DNA of 64,000 nucleotides from an uncultured Hyphomonas sp. (GCF_963677035.1 NZ_OY781472.1:620001-684000), one strand, 5' to 3'; positions 7,879 through 19,195 are shown, counted from the first letter of the stretch. Made by a program: numbers and translations. Notes: generated from the letters alone by a model not told the origin.

Positions 7879-8642
7879 GCGGAAGGAACCTCGTCCTCGC
7901 CCTGCGCGATGTCGCTGCCGGTCCGGAACCGGCCAACCCCGCCATTCGGCATGCGGGCGACATAGAGCAACGTCCAGAGCATCACAAAGAAGGAGGCTGG
8001 CCCCCAAACCAACATGGCAAGCCCGAGTCCGCTCCCGGCGGCCATGTCACGTTCGCTTTGCGGTGGCCCCTTGGGGCCTTTCTGCGGCTGCCTCCTGGCT
8101 GCTTGCTCCGCAGGCGCGGCAGCGGCGCCTACGCCCTGCCCGGCGTCCGCTTCGGCCGACACGGCAGGTTTCGGCGCATGCATGTCTTCATACTTTTTGA
8201 TGCCACCCTGTGCGCCGGCAAAGAACGCCACCAGGCCCAACATCAGCGGAACCAGAACGATCGTCGCCAGAAGTGGCGACTTGTGCGCCTCGTTGAAGCG
8301 GCGGACATGGGCAATCCAGGAGGTGAACTCCGTCACGATCACGAACACGAAGAAGGGCAGCAGCACTTCCGGGACCGGCAGGAAAAAACCGTCCACCGGC
8401 TTCCAGAGACCGCTCAGGTCTGCACCTGACAGCGACGCCACAAACACGGCAAACACCGGCACGATGAGCAGCAGCAACCGGCCCATGAACATAAAGGTCC
8501 ACGCGCGGGTGAAATGCAGCTTCGGGCTCGACCCAAGCGGATTGAACAGGGTCTGGCCCCAGTTCATCTCGTGGGGATTGTCACGCGCGTCCTTGATCCA
8601 GGGGCGGTGCGGGTCAATCGCGTCGGGATAAGAGGGTTTCAT
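7863..8642 (-). CDS. DUF805-like membrane protein, long form
   Basis: A 259-residue membrane protein, last of four consecutive related genes. It begins with a polar N terminus ([11 protein letters not shown]), then [19 protein letters not shown] and hydrophobic segments. [14 protein letters not shown] matches the family's R-R-L-H-D-x-G-x-S/T-x-W signature in a degenerate form. Four to five transmembrane helices are likely, with an Ala/Pro/Gln-rich soluble loop (about 160-200) between the last two that the other three lack. DUF805 proteins have no established biochemical function. The ATG at 8642 is preceded by AAGGAC; longer starts run into the next gene. Confidence 0.72.
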   Translation of the reverse strand: MKPSYPDAIDPHRPWIKDARDNPHEMNWGQTLFNPLGSSPKLHFTRAWTFMFMGRLLLLIVPVFAVFVASLSGADLSGLWKPVDGFFLPVPEVLLPFFVFVIVTEFTSWIAHVRRFNEAHKSPLLATIVLVPLMLGLVAFFAGAQGGIKKYEDMHAPKPAVSAEADAGQGVGAAAAPAEQAARRQPQKGPKGPPQSERDMAAGSGLGLAMLVWGPASFFVMLWTLLYVARMPNGGVGRFRTGSDIAQGEDEVPSAYAAG

Positions 8643-8682
8643 GCGTGGGCAGGTCCTTGAGCGAAGTGTCAGATGCGAAGTA

Positions 8683-9207
8683 TCAGGGCGTGTCAGAATG
8701 GCCGGTGGCCGGCCCGTGGGCATTGGCCTCCGGATCGGACGGCAGACGAGACCCGAGCAGGGCGAGGACGGCGCTGCCGATCAGGAAACTGGCAAGCGTG
8801 GTCAGGGCCGTGCCCCGGGCAATCTGGAGCGCATGTTCCTGCTGGGCCTGCAGCATGCCGCCAAACCCGTCCTTTAGGCCGATCTCCTGGATCTGGGTCA
8901 TCAACGGCATCATGTTCGGCGACAGGACCGGCAGCAGCACGGCATTCAGGATCGACGTGACCACAACAAAGCCGAACAGGATCAGCACGTTGAACCACGC
9001 CGTCTGGCCGGCATCATGCAGGCGTTTTGCGAAGACGCAGAAATAGCCCCACAGCATCGGGTATTGCAGAATCGCAGCCCCGATGGAGGCAACGACCGTC
9101 AGGACCTGAATGATCAGACCGGCCCCCGTCAGCAGGATCAGGCCACGCAGGAAATCGCGCGGGCCGATGCGGCCTTTCGGGCTCAGCAGGACACGGGAAA
9201 TGTCCAT
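8683..9207 (-). CDS. DUF805 family membrane protein
   Basis: A 174-residue protein with the DUF805 pattern: N-terminal LLSPKGRIGPRDFLRGL followed by helices, then FAKRLHDAGQTAWFNVLILFG, the family signature between helices 2 and 3. About four transmembrane helices, with a soluble stretch (100-135) before the last. Function unknown. It lies 40 bases upstream of the long-form paralog on the same strand and is preceded by two more, so the four probably arose by duplication. An AGGAG lies 12 bases before the ATG. Confidence 0.85.
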   Translation of the reverse strand: MDISRVLLSPKGRIGPRDFLRGLILLTGAGLIIQVLTVVASIGAAILQYPMLWGYFCVFAKRLHDAGQTAWFNVLILFGFVVVTSILNAVLLPVLSPNMMPLMTQIQEIGLKDGFGGMLQAQQEHALQIARGTALTTLASFLIGSAVLALLGSRLPSDPEANAHGPATGHSDTP

Positions 9208-9298
9208 GAAATGAAATACTCCTGTTGTCAGGTCGGATCTTCTGCCGCGTTCTTATCAATAAACGATAAATTGACGCAAGAGAAACCCGCACAATGAA

Positions 9299-9330
9299 GA
9301 GCCGGACCCCGCAAGGGCCCGGCTCGGAAA
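9299..9330 (-). terminator. Stem-loop after a DUF805 gene
   Basis: GAGCCGG-CCC arms pair around TTGC on the minus strand, just downstream of the 149-residue DUF805 gene. The T run after it is poor, so it may be only an attenuating or RNA-stabilising hairpin. Confidence 0.4.
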
Positions 9331-9371
9331 TTTATGCCCAGCCGAGGCCGGGAACGGAGCGTGCGCGCCGC

Positions 9372-9821
9372 TCAGACAAACGTGTCGGCAGTGCCGGCGC
9401 CCGGGTTCAGCGGATCCGGACCATACTTGTTCGGTCCCCTGGTGCCCGGGATGCAGGCGATGACAATCATGACGATCGACGCGATGATATTGAGCACCGG
9501 GATCATGCTCGCCACCATCAGACCAAGATAAATCCAGCCCGTCTGGTTGATGTCGTGCAGCCGGCGCACAAACAGTGCGATACCGGGAATGATAATCGCC
9601 AGACCGTAAATCACGATCAGTGCAATGAGGATGAAGCCAAACGGCGAGACCTGCTCGGTGTTCAAGTTGATTCCACCAAGAACAAAGAACAGGATGACCC
9701 AGATGAGCGCGAGGATCATGTTGAACAGGTAGACCCACCAATATTCCGAGCGCATCGAGCGCCCCTGGAAATCGGTGTATCGCGCGAAGAACATTTTTAT
9801 TGCGTCTGGAAAACTGACCAT
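9372..9821 (-). CDS. DUF805 family membrane protein
   Basis: A 149-residue DUF805 protein, the most typical of the four. The N terminus FFARYTDFQGRSMRSEYWWV is the family's G-R-x-x-R-x-x-Y/F-W block, and FVRRLHDINQTGWIYL is the second signature. Four transmembrane helices fit the sequence. RBS GGAGA precedes the ATG by seven bases. The family is common in bacteria and often multi-copy, but its role is not known. Gaps of about 100 and 164 bases on either side suggest that each member of the array may have its own promoter or an RNA-processing hairpin. Confidence 0.9.
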   Translation of the reverse strand: MVSFPDAIKMFFARYTDFQGRSMRSEYWWVYLFNMILALIWVILFFVLGGINLNTEQVSPFGFILIALIVIYGLAIIIPGIALFVRRLHDINQTGWIYLGLMVASMIPVLNIIASIVMIVIACIPGTRGPNKYGPDPLNPGAGTADTFV

Positions 9822-9921
9822 TTCAGGTCTCCTTGTGTTGCCGGGTCCCCATTGAAGCCCCCGGACGGTTGATCATTCTGACGGCATGCCGTCCGCATAG
9901 AGACGGCAGAACTCTACTGGC

Positions 9922-10455
9922 TTAGCTGAACGTGGCACCTGCTCCGCCTGGTCCGGGGCCATACGGGTTGTCATTCGGGTCCGTCTTGAACAGGCTCATC
10001 ACGAAGCCCACCACACCGGTCACAATCGCCGTGGACAGGATGGCCGGCAGCAATTGCGCCTGCGCCATCCGCTTCGTTTCCTGCATGACATAGGCCATCG
10101 CAGCCCCCGGGTCGTTGGAGGACAAATAGTCCGCCATGTTCTCTTCCATTTCCCTCTGCATGCCGGCGACATCCACCCCGAACAGGACTGGCAGGATGGC
10201 CTGCGCGGCGAAGGAAACGATAACCGCAAGCACGATCATGGCGAGCGTGAGCCAGCCGGTCTTGCCGGCATCGTGGAAGCGCTTGGCGTGTACAGCGATC
10301 CAGGGCCAGATGAAGATGATACTGGCCACCCCCAGAATCGGCGACACATAGGCCGACACGACATTCAGCGCGGCGCTGATACAGAGCAGGATCAGGACGG
10401 CCCGCCAATAGGTTGGCTGGTCGATGCGTCCATTCGGACTAAAAAGAAGGTTCAT
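9922..10455 (-). CDS. DUF805 family membrane protein
   Basis: A 177-residue DUF805 protein and the first of the four-gene array in transcription order. NLLFSPNGRIDQPTYWRAVL and HAKRFHDAGKTGWLTLAMIV are the two family blocks. A soluble acidic region (about 90-130, MQREMEENMADYL) separates helices 3 and 4, as in the 174-residue paralog, so these two are probably the closest pair. The C terminus ends in a Gly/Pro-rich tail (NPYGPGPGGAGA), which also occurs in the 149-residue member. Confidence 0.87.
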   Translation of the reverse strand: MNLLFSPNGRIDQPTYWRAVLILLCISAALNVVSAYVSPILGVASIIFIWPWIAVHAKRFHDAGKTGWLTLAMIVLAVIVSFAAQAILPVLFGVDVAGMQREMEENMADYLSSNDPGAAMAYVMQETKRMAQAQLLPAILSTAIVTGVVGFVMSLFKTDPNDNPYGPGPGGAGATFS

Positions 10456-10602
10456 TGCCGGTCCCCACGATGATCTTTCAATATGGGGGGAAATCTGCCG
10501 TCCCCCACAGGTATGCCCGGGCGGCTTTGTCAGCCAACCCGGATACCCTTGCGGCAGGATAGCGCGGCAATTTGATTATTGGGAGGTTAATTCGTCCCGA
10601 AT

Positions 10603-12606
<2,004 letters not shown>

Positions 12607-12721
12607 CTCTACCCCGGCAGGCCTTTGAAAACTTACAGCTCGCCGCAGTTACGCCGCACACCCGAACTTGTCCACACATGACGGAGCGACAAAAGGCCTT
12701 GCGATTGGCAGCAATATTTGT

Positions 12722-12737
12722 TAGTGAGCATTCACTA
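12722..12737. promoter_or_regulatory. Operator-like palindrome TAGTGA-GCAT-TCACTA
   Basis: Perfect 6-base arms around a 4-base centre lie in the divergent gap between pccA and the membrane protein gene, 18 bases before its ATG and close to its AGGAGG ribosome site. TetR- and GntR-type repressors use sites like this, but no such regulator is adjacent. Confidence 0.5.
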
Positions 12738-12754
12738 TCTTACAGGAGGTTGCC

Positions 12755-13723
12755 ATGTCCGTGATCCGGATTGACCCGCAACAGCTGCAGGCCGAAGGCC
12801 TGATCAATGCCGACATGACCCGCCTCCTGGAGGCGCGGGCCCTGACGGATTCGCGGTTCGGACTGTTCGTGAATCTGTCCCTGACCATGGGGGCACTGGC
12901 CGTCGCGGCCGGGGCCATTGCCCTGGTGCCTGACGCAACGACAGGCCTGCTTCTGGCCCTTCTGGCCGTCGCGGCGGCTGAAATGACCCGCCGGTTCGCG
13001 CCGGATGCCTCGCTGAAAGTCCTGTCCGCGGGCCTCGCCCTGATGGGTGTGCTCGGGCTCGCCGGCTGGATTGGGTGGCAATATGAGGATGTGACCGACC
13101 CCACCCTGCCTGCCCTGTTGATCACGATGTTGCTTGGCGCGGGGGCCCTCTGGTTCCGGTCCGCCTTCCTGATGGTGCTGTCCGTTCTAGCGTTCGGTGC
13201 CGTGTTCGGCACAGGCACAGGCTACTGGCACGCCTGTTACGGCCTGTTCGTCGAACAGCCCGTCATGACCATTCTTGTCTTCGGGACGCTGACAGCAGGC
13301 CTGTACGCCCTGCGCAGCCAGGTTTCAGAGACCTGGAAAAACCTCGCCGGGATTGCCGCCCGCACGGCCTTTTTCCTCGTCAACTTCGCCTTCTGGGTCG
13401 GCTCGCTCTGGGGCGACGACCTCGGGCCGGACGACCGCTATGCCGAGGCCAATGACTGGGACACCTGGCGCGCCGCCACCCAGCATGTACCGGAAGCCGT
13501 CTTTTCAATCGGCTGGCCGGTCCTGCTGATCGCTATCATGGCCCGCAGCCGGAATGGCGGCTTCCTGTCAGTCACCGCGACCGTCTTCCTCGCGATCCAT
13601 GCCTATACGCAGTATTTCGAGACGTTCGGCGCCCATCCCTGGACGCTGCTGGTTGGCGGGATTGTCCTGGTGGGCCTGGCGGTTGGCGCGGCGAAGCTGA
13701 TGCAGCGGCCTGAGCAGGCCTAG
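12755..13723 (+). CDS. Multi-pass membrane protein (DUF2157-like)
   Basis: A 322-residue integral membrane protein with about eight or nine hydrophobic helices. The soluble N terminus (IDPQQLQAEGLINADMTRLL) resembles the start of DUF2157-type proteins, where a short helical domain precedes the membrane part; the match is by general architecture, so it is tentative. A charged loop (GDDLGPDDRYAEANDWDTW) lies between two late helices. A strong AGGAGG precedes the ATG, and a perfect palindrome sits just upstream, suggesting repression by an unknown factor. Convergent with the ion channel gene, which it overlaps by four bases. No function is established. Confidence 0.75.
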   Translation: MSVIRIDPQQLQAEGLINADMTRLLEARALTDSRFGLFVNLSLTMGALAVAAGAIALVPDATTGLLLALLAVAAAEMTRRFAPDASLKVLSAGLALMGVLGLAGWIGWQYEDVTDPTLPALLITMLLGAGALWFRSAFLMVLSVLAFGAVFGTGTGYWHACYGLFVEQPVMTILVFGTLTAGLYALRSQVSETWKNLAGIAARTAFFLVNFAFWVGSLWGDDLGPDDRYAEANDWDTWRAATQHVPEAVFSIGWPVLLIAIMARSRNGGFLSVTATVFLAIHAYTQYFETFGAHPWTLLVGGIVLVGLAVGAAKLMQRPEQA

Positions 13724-14181
13724 TCGTCCCGGCCTTCAATCTTGGCCTCAAAGGCGCGCACGCGGGCCGTCAGCGATACAAGGAAGGCCGTCGACCAGCT
13801 GATCAGGAGGAAACCATTCATGGATTCGGCCACGCCCAGCATCCGCCAGTTGTGCGACAGGATCACGTCTCCGAAGCCGACCGTGGTGAAGGTCGAAGTG
13901 GAGAAGTAGACCGCGGTTTCGATCTGGTGAAGCTCACCCACAAACAGATAGGCAAAGGCATAGAGCCAGATCTGAAGTGAATGCAGCGCGAACAGGCTGA
14001 ACACGACAATCAGGATGCCGATGCCCTGCCCCAGCGTTTCTCCCATTCTCGACGTCCGGCGCCGGAACTCCGATCCCCGCCGGCGCAGCAGCGCGGTCAG
14101 ACCGACCAGGCCAGCGAAATGGATCGAGAAGGTGATCGCAACCATAAGGGTCGCCACGGCCAGATTCAGGAACAGAATCAT
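13720..14181 (-). CDS. Two-helix potassium channel family protein
   Basis: A 153-residue ion channel. After an N-terminal helix (LFLNLAVATLMVAITF) and a basic loop (RRRGSEFRRR) come a second helix, the pore helix and selectivity filter STFTTVGFGDV, and a final helix. TVGFGD is the K+ filter sequence in its usual bacterial variant. Such a subunit would form tetramers in the inner membrane. An upstream start exists, but the ATG at 14181 has GGAGG at the right distance and begins the first helix. There is no RCK or cyclic-nucleotide domain, so gating is not evident. Confidence 0.88.
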   Translation of the reverse strand: MILFLNLAVATLMVAITFSIHFAGLVGLTALLRRRGSEFRRRTSRMGETLGQGIGILIVVFSLFALHSLQIWLYAFAYLFVGELHQIETAVYFSTSTFTTVGFGDVILSHNWRMLGVAESMNGFLLISWSTAFLVSLTARVRAFEAKIEGRDD

Positions 14182-14307
14182 ATCCTGAGCCTCCAATTGT
14201 ACAGGCCTGTTTACCCCGCAGCCATTTAGCTTTCGTTGACGGCGCGGAAATCTGAGACCACAAGCGCAGGCACGACAGAACACAGAAAACAGACAGGGAG
14301 GCCGGGC

Positions 14308-15123
14308 ATGGCAGACACGAAAGATCTCGCAGGGCGCAAGGCGATCGTCACGGGGTCGGCCACCGGGCTCGGACGCTCAATCGCGCTGCGGCTGGCCGAA
14401 CGCGGCGCCGATGTGATCATCAACTGCACGAAATCGATCAGCGATGCCGAACAGACAGTCGCCGATTGCCAGGCCCTCGGGGCGCAGGCCCGGCTCGTCC
14501 AGGCCGATGTTTCAACCGAAGAAGGCTGCAAGGCTCTGGCGGACGCCGCCAGTGTCTGGGGCCGGCTGGATATTCTGGTCAACAATGCAGGAATCACCCG
14601 TCACGCCCGCGACCATGCCGATCTCGACGCGCTCTCCCGGCAGGACTTTCTCGACATCTATGCCGTCAATGTCGCCGGCCCGTTCCTGATGATGCAGGCG
14701 TGCAAGACGCTGTTGGTGAAGAGCCATGAAGACACCGGACGCGCCGCGGCGGTGCTGAACGTGTCATCTATCGCCGGTGTAACGGGCGTGGGCTCCTCGG
14801 TCGCTTATGCCGCCTCCAAAGGCGCGTTCAACACGATGACCCTGTCGCTCGCCCGGGCTCTGGCCCCGGCAATAAGGGTTAACGCAATTTGCCCGGGCTT
14901 CATCGGCACGCGCTGGTTCAAGGACCAGATGGGCGAGGAGCAATACAATAAAATGGAGGCCGGAGTCGCAGCGTCGGTTCCGCTAAACGCGGCCAGCGGC
15001 CCCGACGATGTTGCAGATTCCGCCGTTTTCTTCTGCACAGATGCGAGTCGGCATGTGACAGGTGAAACTCTACTTGTGGATGCAGGCATGCACCTTGGCT
15101 ATGCACCATTGGTGGCTCGCTGA
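14308..15123 (+). CDS. SDR-family oxidoreductase
   Basis: A 271-residue classical short-chain dehydrogenase. The NAD(P) motif is TGSATGLGRS, followed by the NNAG block (ILVNNAGITRHARD), the catalytic Ser in NVSSIAGVTG and the Tyr-Lys pair in YAASKGAFN, then CPGFIGT. The C-terminal GETLLVDAGMHLG is typical of FabG-like enzymes. These reduce or oxidise hydroxyl/carbonyl groups; FabG-type 3-oxoacyl reduction or a hydroxy-acyl catabolic step are both possible. AGGGAGG sits before the ATG at 14308; an upstream in-frame start would extend into the promoter region. Transcribed away from the channel gene. Confidence 0.9.
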   Translation: MADTKDLAGRKAIVTGSATGLGRSIALRLAERGADVIINCTKSISDAEQTVADCQALGAQARLVQADVSTEEGCKALADAASVWGRLDILVNNAGITRHARDHADLDALSRQDFLDIYAVNVAGPFLMMQACKTLLVKSHEDTGRAAAVLNVSSIAGVTGVGSSVAYAASKGAFNTMTLSLARALAPAIRVNAICPGFIGTRWFKDQMGEEQYNKMEAGVAASVPLNAASGPDDVADSAVFFCTDASRHVTGETLLVDAGMHLGYAPLVAR

Positions 15124-15298
15124 CTTATTCGTGACGCACAAACTTCGGGCAGCACTGCCTGAAGTCTGCTCAATTCAGCGGCGATCCTTAACTCGGTACG
15201 CGGAGAACTTCTTTTTCAGTCCGCTGTCGCAAAAAGGCGCGGCAATCTGACCCCGGCGCTCAAAGAAGCGCGCTAATTTTAGAACGGGGAAGTTCAAA

Positions 15299-15982
15299 AT
15301 GGTATCCAAGTTTACACGGGCGGGGGTTGCCCTTGCTGCACTCGCGGCCGCAACCGGCGGCGCCTATGCCGAGGGCGAATGGTCGGGTAACGTCTCAATG
15401 ACCTCAGACTATGTCTGGCGCGGGATTTCACAGTCCAATGAAGACCCTGCCATTCAGGGCGGGTTCGATTATTCCAATGGCATGTTCTATGCCGGGACGT
15501 GGGCATCGAACGTCGACTTCAGTGACGAGCCAGACGACGCCAACCTGGAAGTGGACCTGTATGGAGGTCTCGCGGGGGAGACTGAAAGCGGGATCAGCTG
15601 GGACGTTGGTTTCATCTACTACGGCTATCCGGATGCGGAAAATTCAGACTACGACTTCGTCGAACTGCAGGGCGCCCTCGGCTACACCTTCACCAGCGGC
15701 ATTTCGGTCGGCGGTGCGGTGTACTGGGATCCGGACAATGAGAACGTCTATGTGGAGGGATCTGCGGGGTATTCCTTCACTGAGAACTTCTCGATGGACG
15801 CATCCGTCGGCAACTACACTTACGATGCAGGCGGCGACTACACCAACTGGTCGCTCGGCGGCACCTACTCCCTGCCGATCGGCATCGATGTCGACGTGCG
15901 CTACTGGGATACCGACGGCGAAGACATCTATGGCTCGACTGCCGATGAGCGCGTTGTCCTGACGCTCGCGAAGTCGCTCTAG
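15299..15982 (+). CDS. TorF-family putative porin
   Basis: A 227-residue outer-membrane protein. The signal peptide is clear (residues 1-24, ALAAATGGAYAEG). Mature sequence GNVSMTSDYVWRGISQSNEDPAIQGGFDY (in part) is the hallmark of the TorF/TIGR02001 porin group. The rest alternates hydrophobic and polar residues in short strands rich in Tyr, Asp and Gly, as in beta-barrels, and ends with VVLTLAKSL, a hydrophobic last strand. These are thought to form small pores for unknown solutes. The ATG follows GGGGAAG, and a strong terminator follows the gene, so it is a single-gene unit. Confidence 0.9.
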   Translation: MVSKFTRAGVALAALAAATGGAYAEGEWSGNVSMTSDYVWRGISQSNEDPAIQGGFDYSNGMFYAGTWASNVDFSDEPDDANLEVDLYGGLAGETESGISWDVGFIYYGYPDAENSDYDFVELQGALGYTFTSGISVGGAVYWDPDNENVYVEGSAGYSFTENFSMDASVGNYTYDAGGDYTNWSLGGTYSLPIGIDVDVRYWDTDGEDIYGSTADERVVLTLAKSL

Positions 15983-16039
15983 GACGCCGAAACCATCCAA
16001 CTGCGCGGGGATCATGCCCTCCTCCCGTGCAGCAAGGTG

Positions 16040-16079
16040 AAGGCCGCTGGTTCCCGCCGGAACCGGCGGCCTTTGTTTT
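16040..16079 (+). terminator. Rho-independent terminator of the TorF porin gene
   Basis: A long stem (AAGGCCGCTGGTTCC with GGAACCGGCGGCCTT, one mismatch, loop CGCC) followed by TGTTTTA. It lies 58 bases after the porin stop codon and ends the transcript before the antiporter gene. Confidence 0.9.
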
Positions 16080-16151
16080 ACCCCAATGTCTTCCTATCTT
16101 TAACTTGTACGGGGTTCCCCAAAACCAGAAAGATCTGAAGGAGACGATTGC

Positions 16152-17975
16152 GTGGCAGCCGAGTTTACACCTGTGCAAGCTGTCGATGCGCTGGTCCCGG
16201 CAATCACGCTGCTGGGGTTTGGCGCCGCCTCTGCGCTGGTGACAAAAGCGGCCCGGCTGAGTCCGATCGTCGGCTACCTTATTGTTGGTATACTGATCGG
16301 ACAATACGGCCTGGGCCTGATCCATGAGAGCCCGGCGACACACCTCCTTGCGGAACTGGGGGTTGTGTTCCTGCTGTTCGATATCGGCATGCACGTCTCC
16401 ATGCGCGAACTGAGGGAAAGCCGGCGGGACCTGCTGGGCCTGGCCCCCGCCCACCTGATGCTGACCGGCCTGATGAGCGCGGGCGCCCTCTGGATGATCG
16501 GCATCGCGTGGCCAATCGCACTTGCCGTGGGGCTCAGCCTCGGCCTCTCCTCCACGGCCGTTGTCGCGCGTATCCTGACAGAGCGGGAACAGAATTCCTG
16601 TCCCATTGGGCGGGCGACCACGCATGTCCTGATCTTTCAGGACATGGTTGCGATCTTCCTGATGATCTACGCCACATCGCTGGGCGGCGCGGAAAGCGGC
16701 GCCTCCGGAGTGGCGGGTGTAATCTCCACGCGCCTGCTTGGCGGAGCGGACCTGCCGCTGGCCGCCTCCCTGGCCCTCTCGCTTGTCCAGGCGGGCCTTG
16801 CCTTCTTCACAGCGGTGCTGGCCGGCAAATACCTGATCAATCCGATCTTCCGCACGCTGGCGATCATCCGCAATGAAGAGGCCTTCACGGCCTTCACACT
16901 GTTGTTCGTTCTGGCAGCCGCCTGCGCGACGGCGATGAGTGGTCTGTCACTGACGCTCGGCGCTTTCCTGGCCGGCCTTGCTGTTTCCGGCACACCCTTC
17001 CGCCACCAGGTGCAAACCGAGATGGCCCCCTTCCGCAGCCTGCTCCTGTCCTTCTTCTTCATCAGCGTCGGCCTTTCCATCGACGTGCCGGCCCTGCTGC
17101 GCAATTTGCCCTTCGTCCTGCTGGCGGCCGGCGGGCTGATCGGCCTGAAGACCGCGCTTGGCTTCGCCGCGGCGCGCCTGAACGGCTGGAGCATTCCCGG
17201 CGCGACGCAAATGGCGTTCCTGCTGGCGCAGGGCTCTGAGTTTACGCTCGTCGTCCTGTCGCTGGGCGCCGTCGTCACCGGCATGCCCGGCCCGCTGATG
17301 AGCAGCGTCGTTGCGGCGGTCGCGCTGTCGCTGGCCATCGCCCCGGTCTGGGCGGACCTGGGTGCACGCCTGTCCCGTGAGATCGTCCGCCGGACCCAGT
17401 CCCGGACCGAGGCAGCCCCCAGATCGGTTCCGCTGCTCGACCGCCCCGTCATCATCGTCGGCATGACGCAGACCGGTCGCCTCGCAGTCGATGCACTGGA
17501 GGATCATGGCATCCCCTATCTCGCGACCGAGTTCGACCCCGACCGGCTGTTGTCCGCCGTTGCCGACGGGTATCGCGTCTCGTTCGGCGATGCCTCCAAT
17601 CTGAAACTGATCGAAGCCATCGGCGGCAACCAGGCCCGGGCCATGGTGCTCGGCATTCCGCGCTATGAAGTCTCGCTGGCTGTCACACCTGTCGTGATGC
17701 GGCGCTATCCGGATCTCAAACGCTTCCTCACCGTGGACACGACCCAGGACATGGAGCGGTTCTCCGCGCTTGGCATCAACACCCATATCGCCATGGGAGA
17801 CCCGCGCGGCATCGAAATGGTGATCGACATGCTGAATGCGCTGGGCGTGCCTGAAGATGAGGTCCGCGAGTGGATTAGCCACGAAACTGAACGCTTTGCC
17901 ATTGGCGAAGCCCAATCGGACGAGGATGATGACGACCTCGACCCCGTGGAACCTGACCTCGACCAGGCCGCCTGA
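16152..17975 (+). CDS. Monovalent cation:proton antiporter of the KefB/CPA2 type
   Basis: A 607-residue CPA2 transporter. About 12 helices make up residues 10-410, with family blocks ARLSPIVGYLIVGILIG, VFLLFDIGMHVS, GLSSTAVVARIL and LFFISVGLSID-like SFFFISVGLSID. A cytosolic Rossmann domain (430-560) begins RPVIIVGMTQTGRLAVDAL, matching the TrkA-N nucleotide-binding fold of Kef systems, and the tail is acidic. In the family it exchanges K+ or Na+ for H+ and can be gated by NAD(H) or glutathione adducts. The start is GTG with GAAGGAG eight bases before it. No kefF-like partner is nearby. Confidence 0.92.
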   Translation: MAAEFTPVQAVDALVPAITLLGFGAASALVTKAARLSPIVGYLIVGILIGQYGLGLIHESPATHLLAELGVVFLLFDIGMHVSMRELRESRRDLLGLAPAHLMLTGLMSAGALWMIGIAWPIALAVGLSLGLSSTAVVARILTEREQNSCPIGRATTHVLIFQDMVAIFLMIYATSLGGAESGASGVAGVISTRLLGGADLPLAASLALSLVQAGLAFFTAVLAGKYLINPIFRTLAIIRNEEAFTAFTLLFVLAAACATAMSGLSLTLGAFLAGLAVSGTPFRHQVQTEMAPFRSLLLSFFFISVGLSIDVPALLRNLPFVLLAAGGLIGLKTALGFAAARLNGWSIPGATQMAFLLAQGSEFTLVVLSLGAVVTGMPGPLMSSVVAAVALSLAIAPVWADLGARLSREIVRRTQSRTEAAPRSVPLLDRPVIIVGMTQTGRLAVDALEDHGIPYLATEFDPDRLLSAVADGYRVSFGDASNLKLIEAIGGNQARAMVLGIPRYEVSLAVTPVVMRRYPDLKRFLTVDTTQDMERFSALGINTHIAMGDPRGIEMVIDMLNALGVPEDEVREWISHETERFAIGEAQSDEDDDDLDPVEPDLDQAA

Positions 17976-18064
17976 CACGCCCTGCCGGAACTCACCGGAA
18001 TCACAGGGTGGAAATTGCTCGAAATGAGGTCTATAGGCACCCCCATTCCCCTCAGGAGGCTGAA

Positions 18065-19180
18065 ATGCGCATTGGTGTCCCAACAGAAATCAAGAAACAG
18101 GAATCTCGTGTCGGACTGACGCCGGAAAGCGCCGGAGAGCTGGTACGCGCCGGCCATGAGGTCGCGATCCAGGATGGTGCCGGGCTCGGCTCCGGTTTCT
18201 CGAACGACGATTACACGGCGGTTGGCGCAAAGATCCTGCCGGATGCCGATGCGGTCTTCACAGCCTCCGAACTGATCGTGAAGGTCAAGGAACCCCAGCC
18301 GGAAGAAACCGCGCGCCTGACACCGGACCATACGCTCTTCACCTATCTCCACCTGGCGCCCGATCCCGTTCAGGCTGCCGGCCTGATGAAATCCGGTTGC
18401 CTCGCCATCGCTTATGAAACCGTCACCGATGCGCAGGGTGGCCTGCCGCTGCTGCGCCCGATGAGCCAGGTCGCCGGACGCATGTCGATGCAGGTCGCAG
18501 CCTGGGCCCTGATGCGCACCAAGCGCGGCCGCGGTATCCTTCTGGGCGGCGTGCCCGGCGTGATGCCGTCGAAAGTGGTCATCATCGGCGGCGGCGTCTC
18601 CGGCACCCATGCGGCCGAGATCGCGGTCGGCATGCGCGCCGACGTCACCGTCTTCGACCGCAACAACAACCGCCTTGCCGAACTTGACGAACAGTTCCGC
18701 GGCAGCCTGAAAACCATGTACTCCACCGCCCATTCGCTGGCCGAGGCCATCAAGGATGCCGACCTCGTCATCGGCGCGGTCCTGATCCCCGGCGCAGCCG
18801 CGCCCAAGCTGGTGACCAAAGCCCAGCTGAAAACGATGAAGCCCGGCGCGGTTCTGGTCGACATCGCCATCGACCAGGGCGGTTGTTTCGAGACCAGCCA
18901 TGCCACCACGCATGAAGACCCGATTTATGAGGTCGACGGCGTGCTGCACTATTGCGTCGCCAACATGCCGGGCGCCGTGCCGCGCACGTCCACTTATGCG
19001 CTGAACAACGCCACCCTGCCCTTCGTGATGCAGATCGCAAACAAGGGCGCACGCGAGGCGATTAACGCCAACCCGCACCTCGCCAACGGCCTGACGGTCG
19101 ACGGCGGCAAGATCGCGCACGAGGCGGTGGCACATGATCTGGGTGAAGAATACGTTCGCCCTGCCTGGCTGACAGCCTGA
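18065..19180 (+). CDS. ald: Alanine dehydrogenase
   Basis: A 371-residue enzyme, the usual length for Ald. It begins MRIGVPTEIKKQESRVGLTP, with substrate residues in LIVKVKEP (Lys) and TYLHLAPD (His), and the NAD motif VIIGGGVSGTHAAEIAVGM. It converts L-alanine and NAD to pyruvate, ammonia and NADH, linking amino acid breakdown to central metabolism. The related transhydrogenase alpha subunit is longer. The frame is open further upstream, but AGGAGG placed seven bases before the ATG at 18065 decides the start. Stands alone on the plus strand; no Lrp-type regulator is adjacent. Confidence 0.95.
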   Translation: MRIGVPTEIKKQESRVGLTPESAGELVRAGHEVAIQDGAGLGSGFSNDDYTAVGAKILPDADAVFTASELIVKVKEPQPEETARLTPDHTLFTYLHLAPDPVQAAGLMKSGCLAIAYETVTDAQGGLPLLRPMSQVAGRMSMQVAAWALMRTKRGRGILLGGVPGVMPSKVVIIGGGVSGTHAAEIAVGMRADVTVFDRNNNRLAELDEQFRGSLKTMYSTAHSLAEAIKDADLVIGAVLIPGAAAPKLVTKAQLKTMKPGAVLVDIAIDQGGCFETSHATTHEDPIYEVDGVLHYCVANMPGAVPRTSTYALNNATLPFVMQIANKGAREAINANPHLANGLTVDGGKIAHEAVAHDLGEEYVRPAWLTA

Positions 19181-19195
19181 CGCACCGGGCGCGGG

